Shown here: piece by piece, positions 10,523 through 22,413 of the stretch
Layout of the letters: each line of letters begins with the position of its first letter
Numbering within the stretch: position 1 is the first letter of the stretch
Origin: Strobilurus pachycystidiatus
Lineage: Eukaryota; Basidiomycota; Agaricomycetes; Agaricales; Physalacriaceae
Length of the DNA: 64,000 nt
Direction of reading: 5' to 3'
Assembly (NCBI GenBank): GCA_019915135.1
Contig: JAHLMK010000005.1
Span: 2,480,001-2,544,000, forward strand
Notes under the pieces: generated by a model
Databases searched by the model: none
What the model was told of the DNA's origin: nothing
The model's input: only the letters and a program-made list of their open reading frames with translations
Made by a program: the position numbers and the translations under genes

Positions 10523-11186
10523 TTTCCCGTGCTCTTTCTGCTTCAGAAGTCAGTCCACAAAGGAGCCAAAGCTGGATTGCATGAACAGACTGTTTGAAGA
10601 AGGTCTTTGTTGGTAGAAGGCTCAATGAAAAAAGGGTTTGTTGACGCGCTGAATCAAGAGGATCGGACCAAATATAGGCCTCGACCCTTTTCGTCGGGCT
10701 CTGTATGGGTTGGCTTGCACCATTCGGTATCACCTGCAGTTCTTTCCGACTCATCCTCGACGTCGACATATACAGGAATTGACACTGGCATGAAACGAGC
10801 AAGCAGACCTAGCTTTGTTGTCTTTGCGAATGCTAGAAGAATATTTGCCAATCACAGACCAAGTGTCTTTCAAAGGAAGGCTCGCTAGGCGGTAGTAATG
10901 TGGTAATGTGGTGCGCTTTTCGATGTCTACCTTCTTTATCCTTGGTTATTTAATGTGCGCCAGCTCAGAAGAACAAAGGGATCCGTAATTCGACTCCCAA
11001 GAGGTATTCGAGCCCTTCAACACCGTTTCACGAACAACAATAGTTGATTCCCGTTTCCATGTCTGCTCTCCTCCGCGCGTTTTGTCATATCATTCAAAGG
11101 GTGTCGAATCGTGGCATCGCCACTGGTGACAGTACTTCCCTATAAGTACTACACCCTGCGATGGATTTTTCGTACCACGAACCAAG
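10523..11186. other. Intergenic (divergent promoters)
   Basis: Upstream regions of the F-box gene (minus) and the hypothetical gene at 11187 (plus). A TATA-like CCTATAAGTAC lies near 11140, about 45 bp before the ATG at 11187. Nothing else recognised. Confidence 0.35.
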
Positions 11187-11895
11187 ATGCTACGGGAAGC
11201 CTCTATGACCATGATTCCTCTCAGTAACAGCCCTCCCGCTCGTCAACCTCTACAGCGGGATGTCTCGATGTCTTCCATTTCGTCGGACTCCGACTCTGAG
11301 GATTCTCCCCCCACTGCTCCCGCCACTCCTACTCCTGAGCAGCGTCAGAACGTAATCATGCCTATCGTGGCTCCCAAAGTCCACTCTGTGTATATACCTC
11401 GCGCCGTACCGGCTCATGCCAATCATCCCTCAGGGACCGTAAGTGGTGGCCCTTTGATATCTAAATACTCATTCTGACGAGTTGGTCTAGGTAGCCCCCG
11501 AGCCCATCAAGGACAAATGCACCTACATGTTTACGTTCGTAAATAGCGGCGGCCATACAGTGATTATTGACCCATTGCAATGCATGGGGGCTCGTCTTCC
11601 CAACGGCGCTCGGCTGGACGTCTCGGTCATTCCCTCCGGAGGACCTTCCAGTGCACCTTCAAACGCTGAAACTGCGCTTCCGCCCCCCTCTTGTCACTGC
11701 GTAGCGCCTCAGATACCGCGATCCGACCGGTTTGCTCGTTTTGTCATGACGTTCTCAGTGTTATCACTTGTAGGATATGGCAGTATCATCAGTATACTTT
11801 CGTGGGAGGTATAGCATCATTCTCATGACATGGAGCCCACTGCTGATGCCTATGTAGGCCTATTGTCAGAAAGATCTCAAGCTCCTTTCACCCAT
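11187..11895 (+). CDS. Hypothetical Ser/Pro-rich protein with one membrane segment
   Basis: Exon 1 (11187-11438) starts MLREASMTMIPL, is rich in Ser, Pro, Asp and Thr (SSISSDSDSEDSPP), and ends at a GTAAGT donor. Exon 2 begins at 11492 (VAPEPIKDKCTYMFTFVNSGG) and runs through a hydrophobic stretch (FVMTFSVLSLVGYGSIISIL). Its ORF closes at 11814, but a donor at GAG|GTATAG and an acceptor near 11857 would add about 20 residues to a stop near 11920. No family is recognised. A cytosolic disordered N-terminus and a single C-terminal membrane helix is the most that can be said. Confidence 0.4.
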
Positions 11896-12160
11896 TGCCG
11901 GATCATTTCATGCTGTCGTGTGTTTCTGAGATCTCGAATGATACGACCGATTACGCTAGTGACGACTATGGAATCTGACGTGTTGGTAGATTTGCCAAAG
12001 GGCTGTAAGTAGTGTAATGAAGAGATGTTCAAATAAGAAATATGATTAAGGTCTCCGACATTATGGATAAATAAGTGCGGATGAGTCTGATGTGCATGTG
12101 TAAACAGAAGTTCGAGAAAATGAGAACGAAGCCTAATGAGTCTTTGTATGGACGGCCGCT

Positions 12161-14355
12161 TCAAAAGATATGTTCAGCGTCCTTCTTCCCAGACACCATC
12201 CTCGTTGGCTCCGGAGGTGCACCAATCCTATTCATCGAGTTGCGCCACTTCGGATCATATGGCGCACGAGCCAAAGCCTCTCTAGAAACACTCACTAGGA
12301 GCAGAATTGATGGATTGGAATAAATCAACGCGAAAAGCAGGAGAGAACTCACTAGTACTCATGTAGGTCTCGACCTCCCCATCAAGCCCAAACATCAGAT
12401 CGAAGAACGGTATCTGGCTCCCATGCCGCCCCGGCCCACTCGCGAACTCATCCAGCATCTCTTTCATGAACGGTATGCTCTCCCCGGGTTGAGCGAAGCC
12501 CATCAGACCCTCTATGTCGTCACGGATATCGTCGATGTTGTAGACACCCGCTTGGGCGACCCGGAATCGATCGAGGGGGTCCTGAGCACCGGGAACATGC
12601 TCGACAAGCTTGATAACGATATGTGTTTTGCTCCGCGTGGGATCGCGTTTGAGGCCTAGTGCGTGCATGAGGCAGAGGTTGTTCGCGGGATGGTTGCTGT
12701 CCCGCCACTTCACCCAATCTTCCGCGCGCTTGGCCTTCTTTGGATCGACCTTGCGAAGTTCCTGGGCCTTCTTCAACGACGATGCTCGTTCCCTGTTACA
12801 TGATGAGTGGTCCTCGCAGTACAAGACAGTCAAAAGTATCCCACTTGCACATCTCTCTGTGCGACAGACGAAATATCAGTAGGAGTACGAGACGGTCGAG
12901 TACAAACATACTTATGATGCGGCCAGTTGAGCTTCTGACATTCCTTGGTGCTTGAGGAGGCGGATAAGATTGCAAGGCACAACCACAACCGAAGACCACA
13001 TACCAGTAGAAGATGTACTTGCATCCCGCGCATTGGAATAGCCGGACCTCGGGCTCACGCGAGCTACAGTTCCGGCACGAGCGTGTCTGTCGTTCCGCAG
13101 TCTTGAAAGTCGTGGTACGGTTGCGAAGCCACTCTTTACCACCCAGCTCCGTGAAGACAGGATCGGTATCTTGGTCGATGTCGGTTGAGAACCACATATT
13201 GATGTTTCTGTTGCTCGCCTGGAAAGGGTTCTTCTTGAAGTATGTCACCAGCCATGATTCCCTGTTCAGCAAAATCAAGACGAGCACTTGTTGTTGAGTA
13301 TATCGACTGGTACTCACAGCTCCATTGCCTCTGCGTCTACACCAAGACGCCTGAGGACACGTGCGAGCTAAATCTTGCTCATGAGGAGGATATGTGTGGT
13401 CTCATGGGACTTTATTGCTTTGTTCTGAGTGCGACCATTCATGATACGAGTCAGAATTTTCCGTGCCTCGGCATCATCTGTGCGCGAGCGGGCGAGTGCG
13501 ACAGCATATTCAGTGTACATGTAGCCGCAAAGTTTGAGACCTGATGGAGCTGACACCGCGGCATGAAATGTACCCACGGATTTAGTTGCCAACTGTCTGT
13601 CCAGTGATTGTACTTTATGGCGCGTTGCTTGTCAGTCTCCATGGCTGCTCGATAATGCCGTAGCGCTTCGAGAGGCCGATCAATGACTGGGTGACTGAAA
13701 GCATTCGTCATACTAAACTCGAGGTGAAACTGAGAACATACAGAGTGTGCGTGGCCAGCTTTCGCCTGGCATTAAGGCTCTGTGATAAATACTTAGTAAA
13801 TAGCGCAGACCACAACAGCGCGGCCCATTTACCATGAGATAAACAGCAAAGATGGCCTTTTCACCATGCTGGTTCGCCAGGATATGGCCGCAGGATCGGA
13901 GCTGAAGTTCGGAGGCCTCCTGTAACGCAAGCGCATACCACTCCAGAGCCCAGATTACCGAAGGCAAGATTTCGGTGGGAACTGAGGGGAAGGTTCGGAC
14001 TTGGCCCGGGCACTTGGGTAGAGCAATCATACTTACCGTCTTCGGTATCGCAGAAGTAGGCAAATTTGGAGAGGGAACCGAACTGGATGTTGTATGCTAA
14101 TCCGGGATGGAGTATACCGATATCCTGGCCGTGCTGGTTCCGGCCTTGGATGTTCTTCGGAACCGGCCCCTTCATGGCGACAAGAGCTATTTCCGCGTTT
14201 CACTGGAGAACTGCAATGGACCAACGTCTGCTTGACAAACCGTCGCGAGCTTGGGTCCTCACCAGCTCGATATCTGGCATCACGCTGTTCGGCACGTCCA
14301 CTCCATACAAGTATGCACGGTAGACTGGTTTCGCGTCTTGTGTAGTGAGTGACAT
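12161..14355 (-). CDS. MYND-type zinc-finger protein, multi-exon
   Basis: Start MSLTTQDAKPVYRAYLYGVD at 14355, first donor probably at GAC G|GTTTGT, then DALVAMKGPVPKNIQGRNQHGQDIGILHPGLAYNIQ. The middle exons (13451-14060) hold helical Sel1/TPR-like repeats (ALEWYALALQEASEL, HYRAAMETDKQRAI, AEARKILTRIMNG). A MYND finger follows at about 13090-12860: CRNC, CAGC, YCTKEC and HHKEMC across two small introns, giving the C-x2-C, C-x2-C, C-x3-C, H-x3-C zinc ligands. After it come a charged helix (ASSLKKAQELRKVDPKKAKR) and a C-terminal conserved part ending KKDAEHIF at 12161. MYND fingers bind proline-rich peptides; such proteins are very common in agaricomycetes and mostly uncharacterised. Some exon borders in the Sel1-like part are uncertain. 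Confidence 0.75.
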
Positions 14356-16814
14356 GTCGGCCGCCGCCTGGATATATCCGGTGGTCGAGGAGCGAAGGAG
14401 AGCGGCAGAGCGCGACTGTCAAACGTGATCGGTCTTTTTCAGTGCCGTCGGCTATTTTGAACCTTACGTACCATTGTGTGACACTGTGTATGTCTTTCTC
14501 TGCTCTCTCATACTTAGTCTCTCATGCCATTGCCAACAACCAGTATTGCACGCGTGACCATGTAAAACATCACCCCAAATCTTCTTTACGGTTTCCAGAC
14601 ACACGGTCTGCCATAGATTTTGACATGGCGGCCGAGGACACAACGTTGCATACAGAACGTCGATAGGGTTGACCTGTGTTGGCCAAAGTTGGCCTACTCT
14701 AGACCTGGACATAACACGGAGTTGATCCTTCTTCATCACCGATGGCTCGGCCTCAGTCTCACCTCCAAAAAGGCTGCACCACAATGTCAGTACGTTCCAG
14801 GGTTGCCTCTGCAAAATCTCATCCTTTGATACAGTCGCCACGCTGTCTCCCTGGCTCTTTTGCTGTATAAAACTATCTGTCAGGTTGCACAGCACGACGT
14901 ATATTTGTGTAAAGGTGCGTAGGTTTGCTTCCCTGTCGGTTTCAATGACTTGAACGTCAATCAGGCTGTCTAGTAATACTTGTCCAGTGTCCATCTGTAA
15001 GATGTCCACGCAAGACATTCCACCTCGAGAAAGTGACGACCCATTCGTAGAATAAACGGTTAGCTTCTCTGCACATTCTTGAGCCCAAGTACCTGACCTG
15101 CCATCGCGTGAGAAGAGATACTATATGCCGCGACTGTTCTTACACCACAGATAAACGGCAGCATCACGGCCACCATGGCAGACGAAGATGCAGCGACTAT
15201 CAAAATTGCATTGAGCGCAGAAAGTCAACGGCTTGAACACTCGGCATTCCGGGAGCAGGAAAGAGACGACTCGGATGTTCACCCGCAAACGTCCAAAAAG
15301 TAAATCAATGGCCCAATCTTACGAACAGATCCTCATCTAAACTGGATACCATACTTTTGACTGGGAGGCCTTCTTTCTCCCTTTGCACACCAACCATGTT
15401 TCTCATCTTAGATCCAAAGCAACGCATCCTCGCCGACTTGGGTACGACACTCTCACATCTCCCAACACCTCCCTGGTGATGTGTTGGGCACACCCCTGTC
15501 GTCACCCCAAGACTTTACGTCGTCTTCGTTGACCGTTCGTCGCACGATTCCCTACTTATCGCAGTTACCTCGTGTGGACAACGGCCGGCTGTTGCCCGCA
15601 CCAAAGAGATCATCACCGCGCGCGGTTTTGGAGCGGGCTGGGAATGTTTCCACCGACAGAAGGTGATGGCGGCGAATCTGAAGCGCCCTCCCCATGTGCC
15701 TCTGGATCGTCTTGCGAGTCCGAAGAGGCGTAAGTGATCCACACGTTACGAATTATCTTGACATGTTCGGAGTGGAGGCGACACCTCTTCATTCCCGCGT
15801 CGTTCTTGTGGAATAACGGCAGCTCTAGACTCAGGATCTTAAGTGTTTCTCTTCCACAATGATATGGTTCGTTTCCATTTAGTATGCCACTCCTTCCACG
15901 TCTTAATATTCAAGACGTGAAGAATTCTTCTGTGTTGCTTTTCCGTGTACATTTCACGAAGACGCTGTGTGAACAGTTTTCTCGTTCTTATTGTCCTTCA
16001 GCTCTCAGCCATTGACACGCTGCTGTATCTGATTCTTGTCTCTACTACGACTTGCGCATATTAGGTCCCTTCACACGACCACCCGGGACATTCTACTTGG
16101 CAGTGTAACCCGAATCCGGCATTCTTCCGGGACGATTTCGTCGGAATATCCATCGGTGCCAGTACGGGGCAGCTATAGAAGCAGTTGCCAGTAGGACAGA
16201 GAGATGACAAGTTGGGTCTGTATTGTCTCCGTCAACTGGGGTATGTACGACATTCGTCCGAATACACCCACTGACCTTCATCAATAATAGCGCAAGAGGA
16301 TTCCTGTAATGTCCCATATGTACACTCTGAGCCTCACGTTACAGCTGCCCTTCTTCTGTCTTGACGTGGACACGAACGTCGGATGATTCCGAACCTCATC
16401 CCCACACGGTTCCGTGCCCAAGACGTATCGACGGCCCGGCGCTCACGTTGGAACAAAGACAGCACACGGCCCTATCTCAAGGGGAAACAGCTCCTCTCAC
16501 ACGATGATTGACCTCAGTTCACCTCAGGCTGACTTCAGGCTCAGCGCTCAGCCTGGACACAACCCGCTACTTCGTCGGGGGCTCGTGGGCCTTGATGCCC
16601 CAATAACAGCATGTTTGGCACAAGGGCATGGTGGCGTCCTTAATGGGGTTGTGTTGGTGATATCATGGGCTGTCGCGCGGCATGTCGAGGTTACCCTCAG
16701 ACCGGAGTCTTCTTTCAATATCCATCAACAGCTTGCTTCCCTCACGCTCTTTATGAAAGCTCAGCAGGTGTGAACAAACGCACGCCCATACCTCCCCTCC
16801 CTCCCCCAACCGAC
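14356..16814. other. Gene-poor stretch with one unassigned ORF
   Basis: The longest feature is a minus-strand ATG frame of 184 codons at 14464-15018 (contains NLRTFTQIYVVLCNLTDSF and KDEILQRQPWNVLTLWCSLF). It looks like coding sequence but matches no family I know and has no convincing exons around it. A plus-strand frame at 16414-16773 upstream of the DUF6534 gene is also unassigned. No RNA gene or mobile element recognised. Confidence 0.3.
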
Positions 16815-18782
16815 ATGGACCCTTCGGCAGCGGCAGCGGCAGCCCAGCAGCCCATCCCGGCTTTCGACAACACCCTCGGGGCGATGTTGCTTGGAGGTCT
16901 CTTCGCGATGGCGTACGCGATCGAGCTCATATGTTGATTGACGGCTACTCACTCTCGGTCATACAGCTTATGGGGAATCACTTGCATTCAGACATTCAAC
17001 TTCTTCTCAAACAATACAAGAGATCGACCGAACTTCAAGTTGTTGGTGTGTAGTGACTTTTGTGTAGCGGGCAACACTGACGCGTTCCCAGATTGTATTT
17101 CTCTTGTACGTCGTTCGCGCAATCGCACTGGGACGCTTTGCCCAAGAACTTCCAGTGTTGTGGATACCTTTCAAGCCGCGATATGCTGCCACATTTCCTA
17201 CCACTATATGGTGTCAAACTATCTCAATCCCTTGGCGATCATGGTTCCAACATGGTTAGTCTTGTCGTGCTCTCCTTTTTCCTCATTATCGACCTGCTTT
17301 GTAGGAGTGTCATTGTGCGTCTCCGACTTCTACGAGGCATCCGGTCCTCTCGCTAATGATGTCGCTAGGTTTTAGTCACGATTACCGTAAGCTTCCGTCG
17401 TATTCAGCGCATTCAGACTCATGCTGATCACTGCGTGCAGTCCATCAGTGATTTCATTATCAGAACGTAAAGTCTTCGTCTCTTCCCGGCTCGCTGGCGC
17501 TGAATATTACCCCACAGCCTGTTCACTAGACGTGTCTATCGATGTGAGAAACTCTCTCTGTGTTCCCCGTTTGGTTTCTTATTACTCTGCGTGTGCGATA
17601 GTGAGCAGTGGGAATATCCCAGTCACTCTCCTTATTGTAAGTTTCATCAGCCCTTCGCTCCATAGCAGATGTTCATGGTCATGCAGGCCTGCTTGTCTAT
17701 GGGTGATCTAGGTACAGTGTTTCCGCACCCTTTGACTTGAAGTCACTGAGCGTCATTCCAGTTTGTGGTCTAAGTGCGCCGTCTTTCTTTCACTGTGCAA
17801 TGAAGTTCTCGAAGACCTAATTGCTGCTCGCTATAGTCATCACAGGAAAAGCGTACGTTATCATTGACTGAAAGATTCGTTTCACCGTATTAAATCCGCT
17901 TTTCAGGTTCCAGATTTCTACATTCCTCCAGCTGGATGAGTTGTCGGTATGCCGCATTTGATTCTTCCTTGTTCTCAGTTCGACGCCAACGTAACAATTG
18001 CCCCCATTCTAGACACTGATGTACCTCAATTTCGCATTCGGGACCTCCAGTGATTTACTCGTCGCCCTCGCGCTCTGTTACTGGCTCTATGTCTCTCGGA
18101 CTGGCATCGCGAAGTTCGTGGAGGTCCTTGAGATACTCTGTTGGCATCTAACCTTCAATGAAATCATAGGACGAACTCGCTCATCAACACCTTGATCCTG
18201 TACACCGTCAATACAGGAATGATTGTCGCGTGGGTCTCGTCCTGGTACCTATGTCGCATCCCGGTCTGATCGTGCTTTGCACATGCAGCATCGATGCAGC
18301 CATGGGGATTCTACTCTACGCAGTCATGCCCCATAACCTCATCTTCTTGGGTTTCTATATGCTCCTCTCGAAGTGTGCGTAGCATCGCGTAACCCTTCAA
18401 GCTTCAGGACCCACTTCTGATTTTATCCACCGATACAGTGTACCTCAACTCGTATCTCGCCAGCCTGAATGCACGTCAAGGTCTTCGAGAGTGGAGTAAT
18501 CAGCCTGTTTCCATCCGTTTCACGGAGCTAGCCAACTCTGCACATCGGTTTGGAACTGAAGACTCACAGATATCTAGTCGGACTGTGAGGGAGAAGGTAC
18601 ACCACCATCGTCTTGAAAATGAATAGGTCTAACGCCACTTTGATCCACAGCGGTCGTTCGAAAGGGCCGCTGATCAGCTTGTGATGGCTGACATCAAACG
18701 CATGCCCACCCATGAGACCTGTACGAACGGAAGTACAAGCGAAGCAGTGCTCCCGGTGGTATCCCCAGGAATCGCTGTATGA
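16815..18782 (+). CDS. DUF6534 seven-helix membrane protein
   Basis: About 14 short exons reconstruct a single membrane protein. Start MDPSAAAAAAQQPIPAFDNT, then LGAMLLGGLFAMALWGITCI (helix 1), QTFNFFSNNTRDRPNFKLLIVFLFVVDTF (helix 2), NPLAIMVPTW, SVIVLVTITSISDFIIRT, RRVYRLSSGN, KAFQISTFLQL, SSDLLVALALCYWLYVSRTGI, NSLINTLILYTVNTGMIVA, MGILLYAVMPHNLIFLGFYMLLSKLYLNSYLASLNAR. This order is that of the DUF6534 family, widespread in Agaricomycetes, function unknown, plasma or endomembrane location inferred. If the donor at GAG AAG|GTACAC is used, the tail continues with RSFERAADQL and stops at 18782; otherwise it ends at 18626. It is not a STE3 pheromone receptor. A microexon is suspected at 17762. 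Confidence 0.82.
17762..17767 (+). other. Candidate 3- or 6-nt microexon in the DUF6534 gene
   Basis: The bases TTT (17762-17764) or TTTGTG (17762-17767) are flanked by an acceptor (TTCCAG) and a GT donor. Using either keeps the frame between GDL and ITGKAFQ and yields two introns of about 50 and 70 nt, the normal size in this gene; skipping it also keeps the frame but needs one 125-nt intron. Confidence 0.35.
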
Positions 18783-18956
18783 ACCCTCGATGACACCTAT
18801 ACAACGTTATACCTTCTTGTGGCGTCGCTTCTTTCAGAACTTGTCCCTGTCTTACCTTCTTTTGTACGTGTGGCGGTTAGGAGCATGTAGAGAAAATTGA
18901 AATAGTAACTTGTTGTAGTTTGACAAAAGCGAATAAATTGAGCAATAAACAAAAGA

Positions 18957-20828
18957 TCAATCGAAATCAAAATCATAGAACAGGTTTCCACTGTGGGCGT
19001 ACACCATGGATAGGAACACATTTTCGTCGTCGTCTTCCTCGTCCGAAACGATGTCAATCTCGAACAGCCTTTCCTCCTCAAGACGACGGTTCCTCGCTGC
19101 CTGCGCCAGTTGCGCGCACTCACCCTCCTCCGATTCAGGAGGCGCTTGTCGAACGATAGTCCAGTCATCTCCCAGACGCTTCATCGATTCGTTATACATC
19201 CATTTCACTTCAACCAATGCCGGACAAGGACGGTTCCACAGCCCGCGCATTGTTTGAGTTGAAGGAGGGTTGGCCTCAGTTTGGCGGCACGAGCCGCGGT
19301 CAAGAGGTGCAAAGTAGCGCACGTCGCTTCGGCAGCTAAGGGTGACGCCGAGCTCGTAGATATGTAGAACCCGGAGTCTCTTGTAAGGCTCGAAAAATTG
19401 CCAGGGCATTACGAGGAAGGTTTCCTAAGGAAAAAGTCAGACCAAAAATTCCTTCGACAAGAGTATGTAAGTGATGATCACCTCGTCAGGACGCCCTTGA
19501 CGACTGAAAATCTTGAGGTCCTCGAGACTGTCGAACATCTGAGTGACAGCATACAACACTTCCTTGTCCCACTGCGCAACAGCAAACGACAGAACAGCGA
19601 TCTTGCGATGCAACTTCTCCAGCATCGCCGTCGTAGACGCTACCGATTGCTCCGGGCCAGTGAGATGTACCTCTCGACACGCCGGGTGTACAAAGTTCGG
19701 GATGAGGCATCCCGGGCCCGTGTACGATTCCAAGAGCGGCAGAACGCCCTCATCTTCGAACCCGCGTACGAACTCCCCATTCCAGTCAGATATCTCGAAC
19801 CACCGGACATTCTGACACTCGTTCCGCAAGAAGCGAAGAAGCTGGATGCAGTTGCCCTCAGAGCGGTGTCCAGCTGAGTGAATAGTGAGGCGCTCGAGGA
19901 GTGGCGAGATGCCGATGCGCTCAGTGCCCATACTACTGTCGAGCATGTACATCTCGAGAAGAGGGTCGTCCCAGGTGATTTCGAGGCACGTCAACGATGG
20001 CGCAAGAGCGAAGGGTAGAGGGGAACCGGCGCGTAGCCAACGCGGGTCGGGCTCTGTTCCCATAACGCGATGGCGGCTAACACGGTTTTTGACCAACGTC
20101 AGAGAGGTGAGCGGAAGATTGGTGGTAACTCCATAGGTGGCGCTCTCGGGCAAAGGCTGCTCCATGAAGACGCAGTCCTTGATAACCAAGTTCCGTAGCC
20201 GAGGCATTCCTTGGAGGATCAACGCCAGACTCTCCTTATCCGGCAAATGGCAATTTTCAAAGATCAACGTCTTCAACGAGATCAAGCCCAGCAGATGCGC
20301 GAACAACACCGTGCACGCGTTGGGATTCTCCTGGTCCTCCCTAACTTCGTGAAAGCTGCCCTCCCAGGTGTTGCCGAGGTTATCCCACACCTGCTCGTCG
20401 GGGAGAGGCATCCACGGATTGCCCGGCTTCCAGTCATCACACCAGAGACCCGAAAACGCAACACTTTGCGGCGCGGACTTCATCCTTGGAGTCTGGCCCG
20501 GCCCATCGCGCCAGAAGTGTTGTAAATTGGCAGTGTATGCCGATTGGGTGCCGTAGTGGATAGAGCGGTAAAGTGCGCGAATACCGCATCCGTAGAGGCG
20601 CTTGCTAGCAAGACAAACAGAGTACAGATCCCGGTGGGAGGGGAGGAGTTCTTCGCAGATGAGGACAAGGTACTCGTCAGAGAGGCGGGATAGCAAAGAT
20701 GGGCCAAGTGGGTACGGCATTGGCTCAAGGTCCGGTAGCTGACTGGTCGAGGCAACGGGCGCACTGGAGGCGTAAAGGTTCTTATGTGTTACGGGGCGCT
20801 GGCGAGCATAATAGCGACTAAGAGACAT
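18957..20828 (-). CDS. F-box protein, about 604 aa
   Basis: Two exons: 19482-20828 and 18957-19424. The 5' exon starts MSLSRYYARQRPVTHKNLYA, has an F-box at residues about 45-90 (LLSRLSDEYLVLICEELLPSHRDLYSVCLASKRLYGCGIRALYRSI) and leucine-rich repeats with text such as LKTLIFENCHLPDKESLALIL, LRNLVIKDCVF and LERLTIHSAG. The intron (GTGATC...CCTTAG) joins RPDE to ETFLVMPWQFFEPYKRLRVL. The C-terminus is strongly acidic (SDEEDDDENVF) and ends YDFDFD. A probable SCF adaptor with unknown substrate. The short unspliced extension after RPDE explains the ORF that appears to stop at 19437. Confidence 0.85.
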
Positions 20829-21213
20829 GTCTGAGATGTCAGAGATGATGCTGTTCTATTTTGCAAATTCAATTACAAGCAGGCGAATCGAGTGGTCACT
20901 CACTTGCGCAAACACCAATAGACGCGCTCTAAGCCTTCAAAAACCCGAAGATACGCTGATCTGAGGGGCAATCTTGAAGCCCTTGAGCAAGGGATGAAGG
21001 TAACTTGAGAAGTTGAGGCTGCGCCGATCGTACCGGCGGCTTTTTGCCGTGACCTGCCGTGACTCAAAGCCTCTCAATTTGGAAATGCCTTGGGCCTTTT
21101 GTTGCACTGCTCCTTTTGTGCAGCTGTCTCGGGCGTCTCCAATCTCTTCTGGTTACACAGCATGGCACATAGCATAGTATACAAGTACATTTGACTTTTC
21201 AAACGCCGCTCAA
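20829..21213. other. Intergenic, no gene seen
   Basis: Promoter of the F-box gene and 3' side of the isochorismatase-like gene. No site recognised. Confidence 0.35.
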
Positions 21214-21939
21214 CTAAACTTTCGCCGTGGTAATTTCCTTCACCGTCTTGACTTCATGCACAATCAACGGGTAGACCAACCCTGTGGCGGCATCATACAG
21301 CTCCTTACTCCATGCAGCAGTCGCGTCTTTCACAAGGGTGACGTGGTAGCCACTGATCCGAGCATCAGCGAAGAAAGGGAGTACATCGAACAAAGAAAAC
21401 TCACAGCTCAACTGCATATCGAGCAGAGGACTCCAGACAGGTATTTGCGATCATACCCGCCATGATGACCTTGTCGATGCCATGCTTGCGGAGCTGAAAG
21501 TCCAAGTCCGTATTCGCGAAACTGCTATAAACGGTAGAAAGCAATTTTAGTACTCCCTAGCGTGTCAAACCATTCTTTCTCACCTCGAATTCCAATGCTG
21601 CGTCGCAACCACATCCCCATTTTCATAATTCGGCTCCGTACCCTCGTACAAATCAGCTCCCCAGCTCCCCTTCTCAAAGACCATCTTCTCTTGTATCATG
21701 ATGTTCGATTTCGACGGGTACAACCACCCTTTATAGTCCTCGGCCGTCGTCTGGTGATGTAAGGCATAGAACACCGGAATACGATTCTCTGGGGCGCGAG
21801 CCCAGTCAAGGAGCGCTAAGATATTGGGAACGGCGCCCACTGAGGTGAGAGAGGCGGCGAGGGGCGCATGCGCCTTGCCGGAGGCATGCAAGAAGTCGTT
21901 GTATGGGTCGATGAGGATGATAGCTGTTTTGCCGGACAT
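21214..21939 (-). CDS. Isochorismatase-family cysteine hydrolase, about 200 aa
   Basis: Three exons with two short introns. Start MSGKTAIILIDPYNDFLHAS gives the first beta-strand with the catalytic Asp. Further family marks are IPVFYALHHQT, FEKGSWGADLYEG, FANTDLDFQLRKHGIDKVIMAG and the nucleophile motif MIANTCLESSARYAVELGYHVTLVKDATAAWS, with Cys as nucleophile. The last intron lies inside that motif (EL|GYHV). The Rossmann-like alpha/beta/alpha fold hydrolyses amide or enol-ether bonds (isochorismate, nicotinamide, ureidoacrylate types). The substrate here is unknown; no salicylate or siderophore genes flank it. Cytosolic, no signal peptide. Confidence 0.88.
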
Positions 21940-22413
21940 TGTTGGAGGATGGGAAAGATGGGTAAGCTGGGCTGGGAATGGAGGAAGTTGTGCGGAAGGC
22001 TTTAAATACCAGTAATGCTCATTGCTGAGTGATGATCTAACGTGAAGGCGGGGTCAGATGGCATGGCAGCAAGACCTTGTACTAATCCCTCCGAGGGCCG
22101 AGGTGCATTGCTCATCGCGAATCGGACTACAAGTCATGGCGCAGAAGAACTTTCGCATGACAGAGGTCTATCTCAGGACATCGTGCGGTCCCGTGCGGAG
22201 ATCAAGGCTTCAAAGGTCATAATTCGAGGGATGCACGAGATACTTCTCAAGAGATGCTGAAAGAGTCAATTGATATTCATACAGTGAACAATGATGTAAA
22301 GAAGATAAAACGGCGAAGTATCAAAACCTGTTCCGCTTGCGCTGTGGTTTTACATTTTCCTGCGGAGCTCTAGACGGTCGTCAGAAAAGAGCACCAAAGC
22401 TAAATCATATAGC
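21940..22413. other. Intergenic, no gene seen
   Basis: Upstream of the isochorismatase-like gene and downstream of CSN7. Nothing recognised. Confidence 0.35.

Noticed and set aside
16815..18782. DUF6534 gene as a STE3 pheromone receptor partner of the pheromone-like gene
   Set aside because: Although both have seven helices, the sequence blocks (TSISDFI, RTG-IA, LYLNSYLASLNAR) are those of DUF6534, not of STE3.
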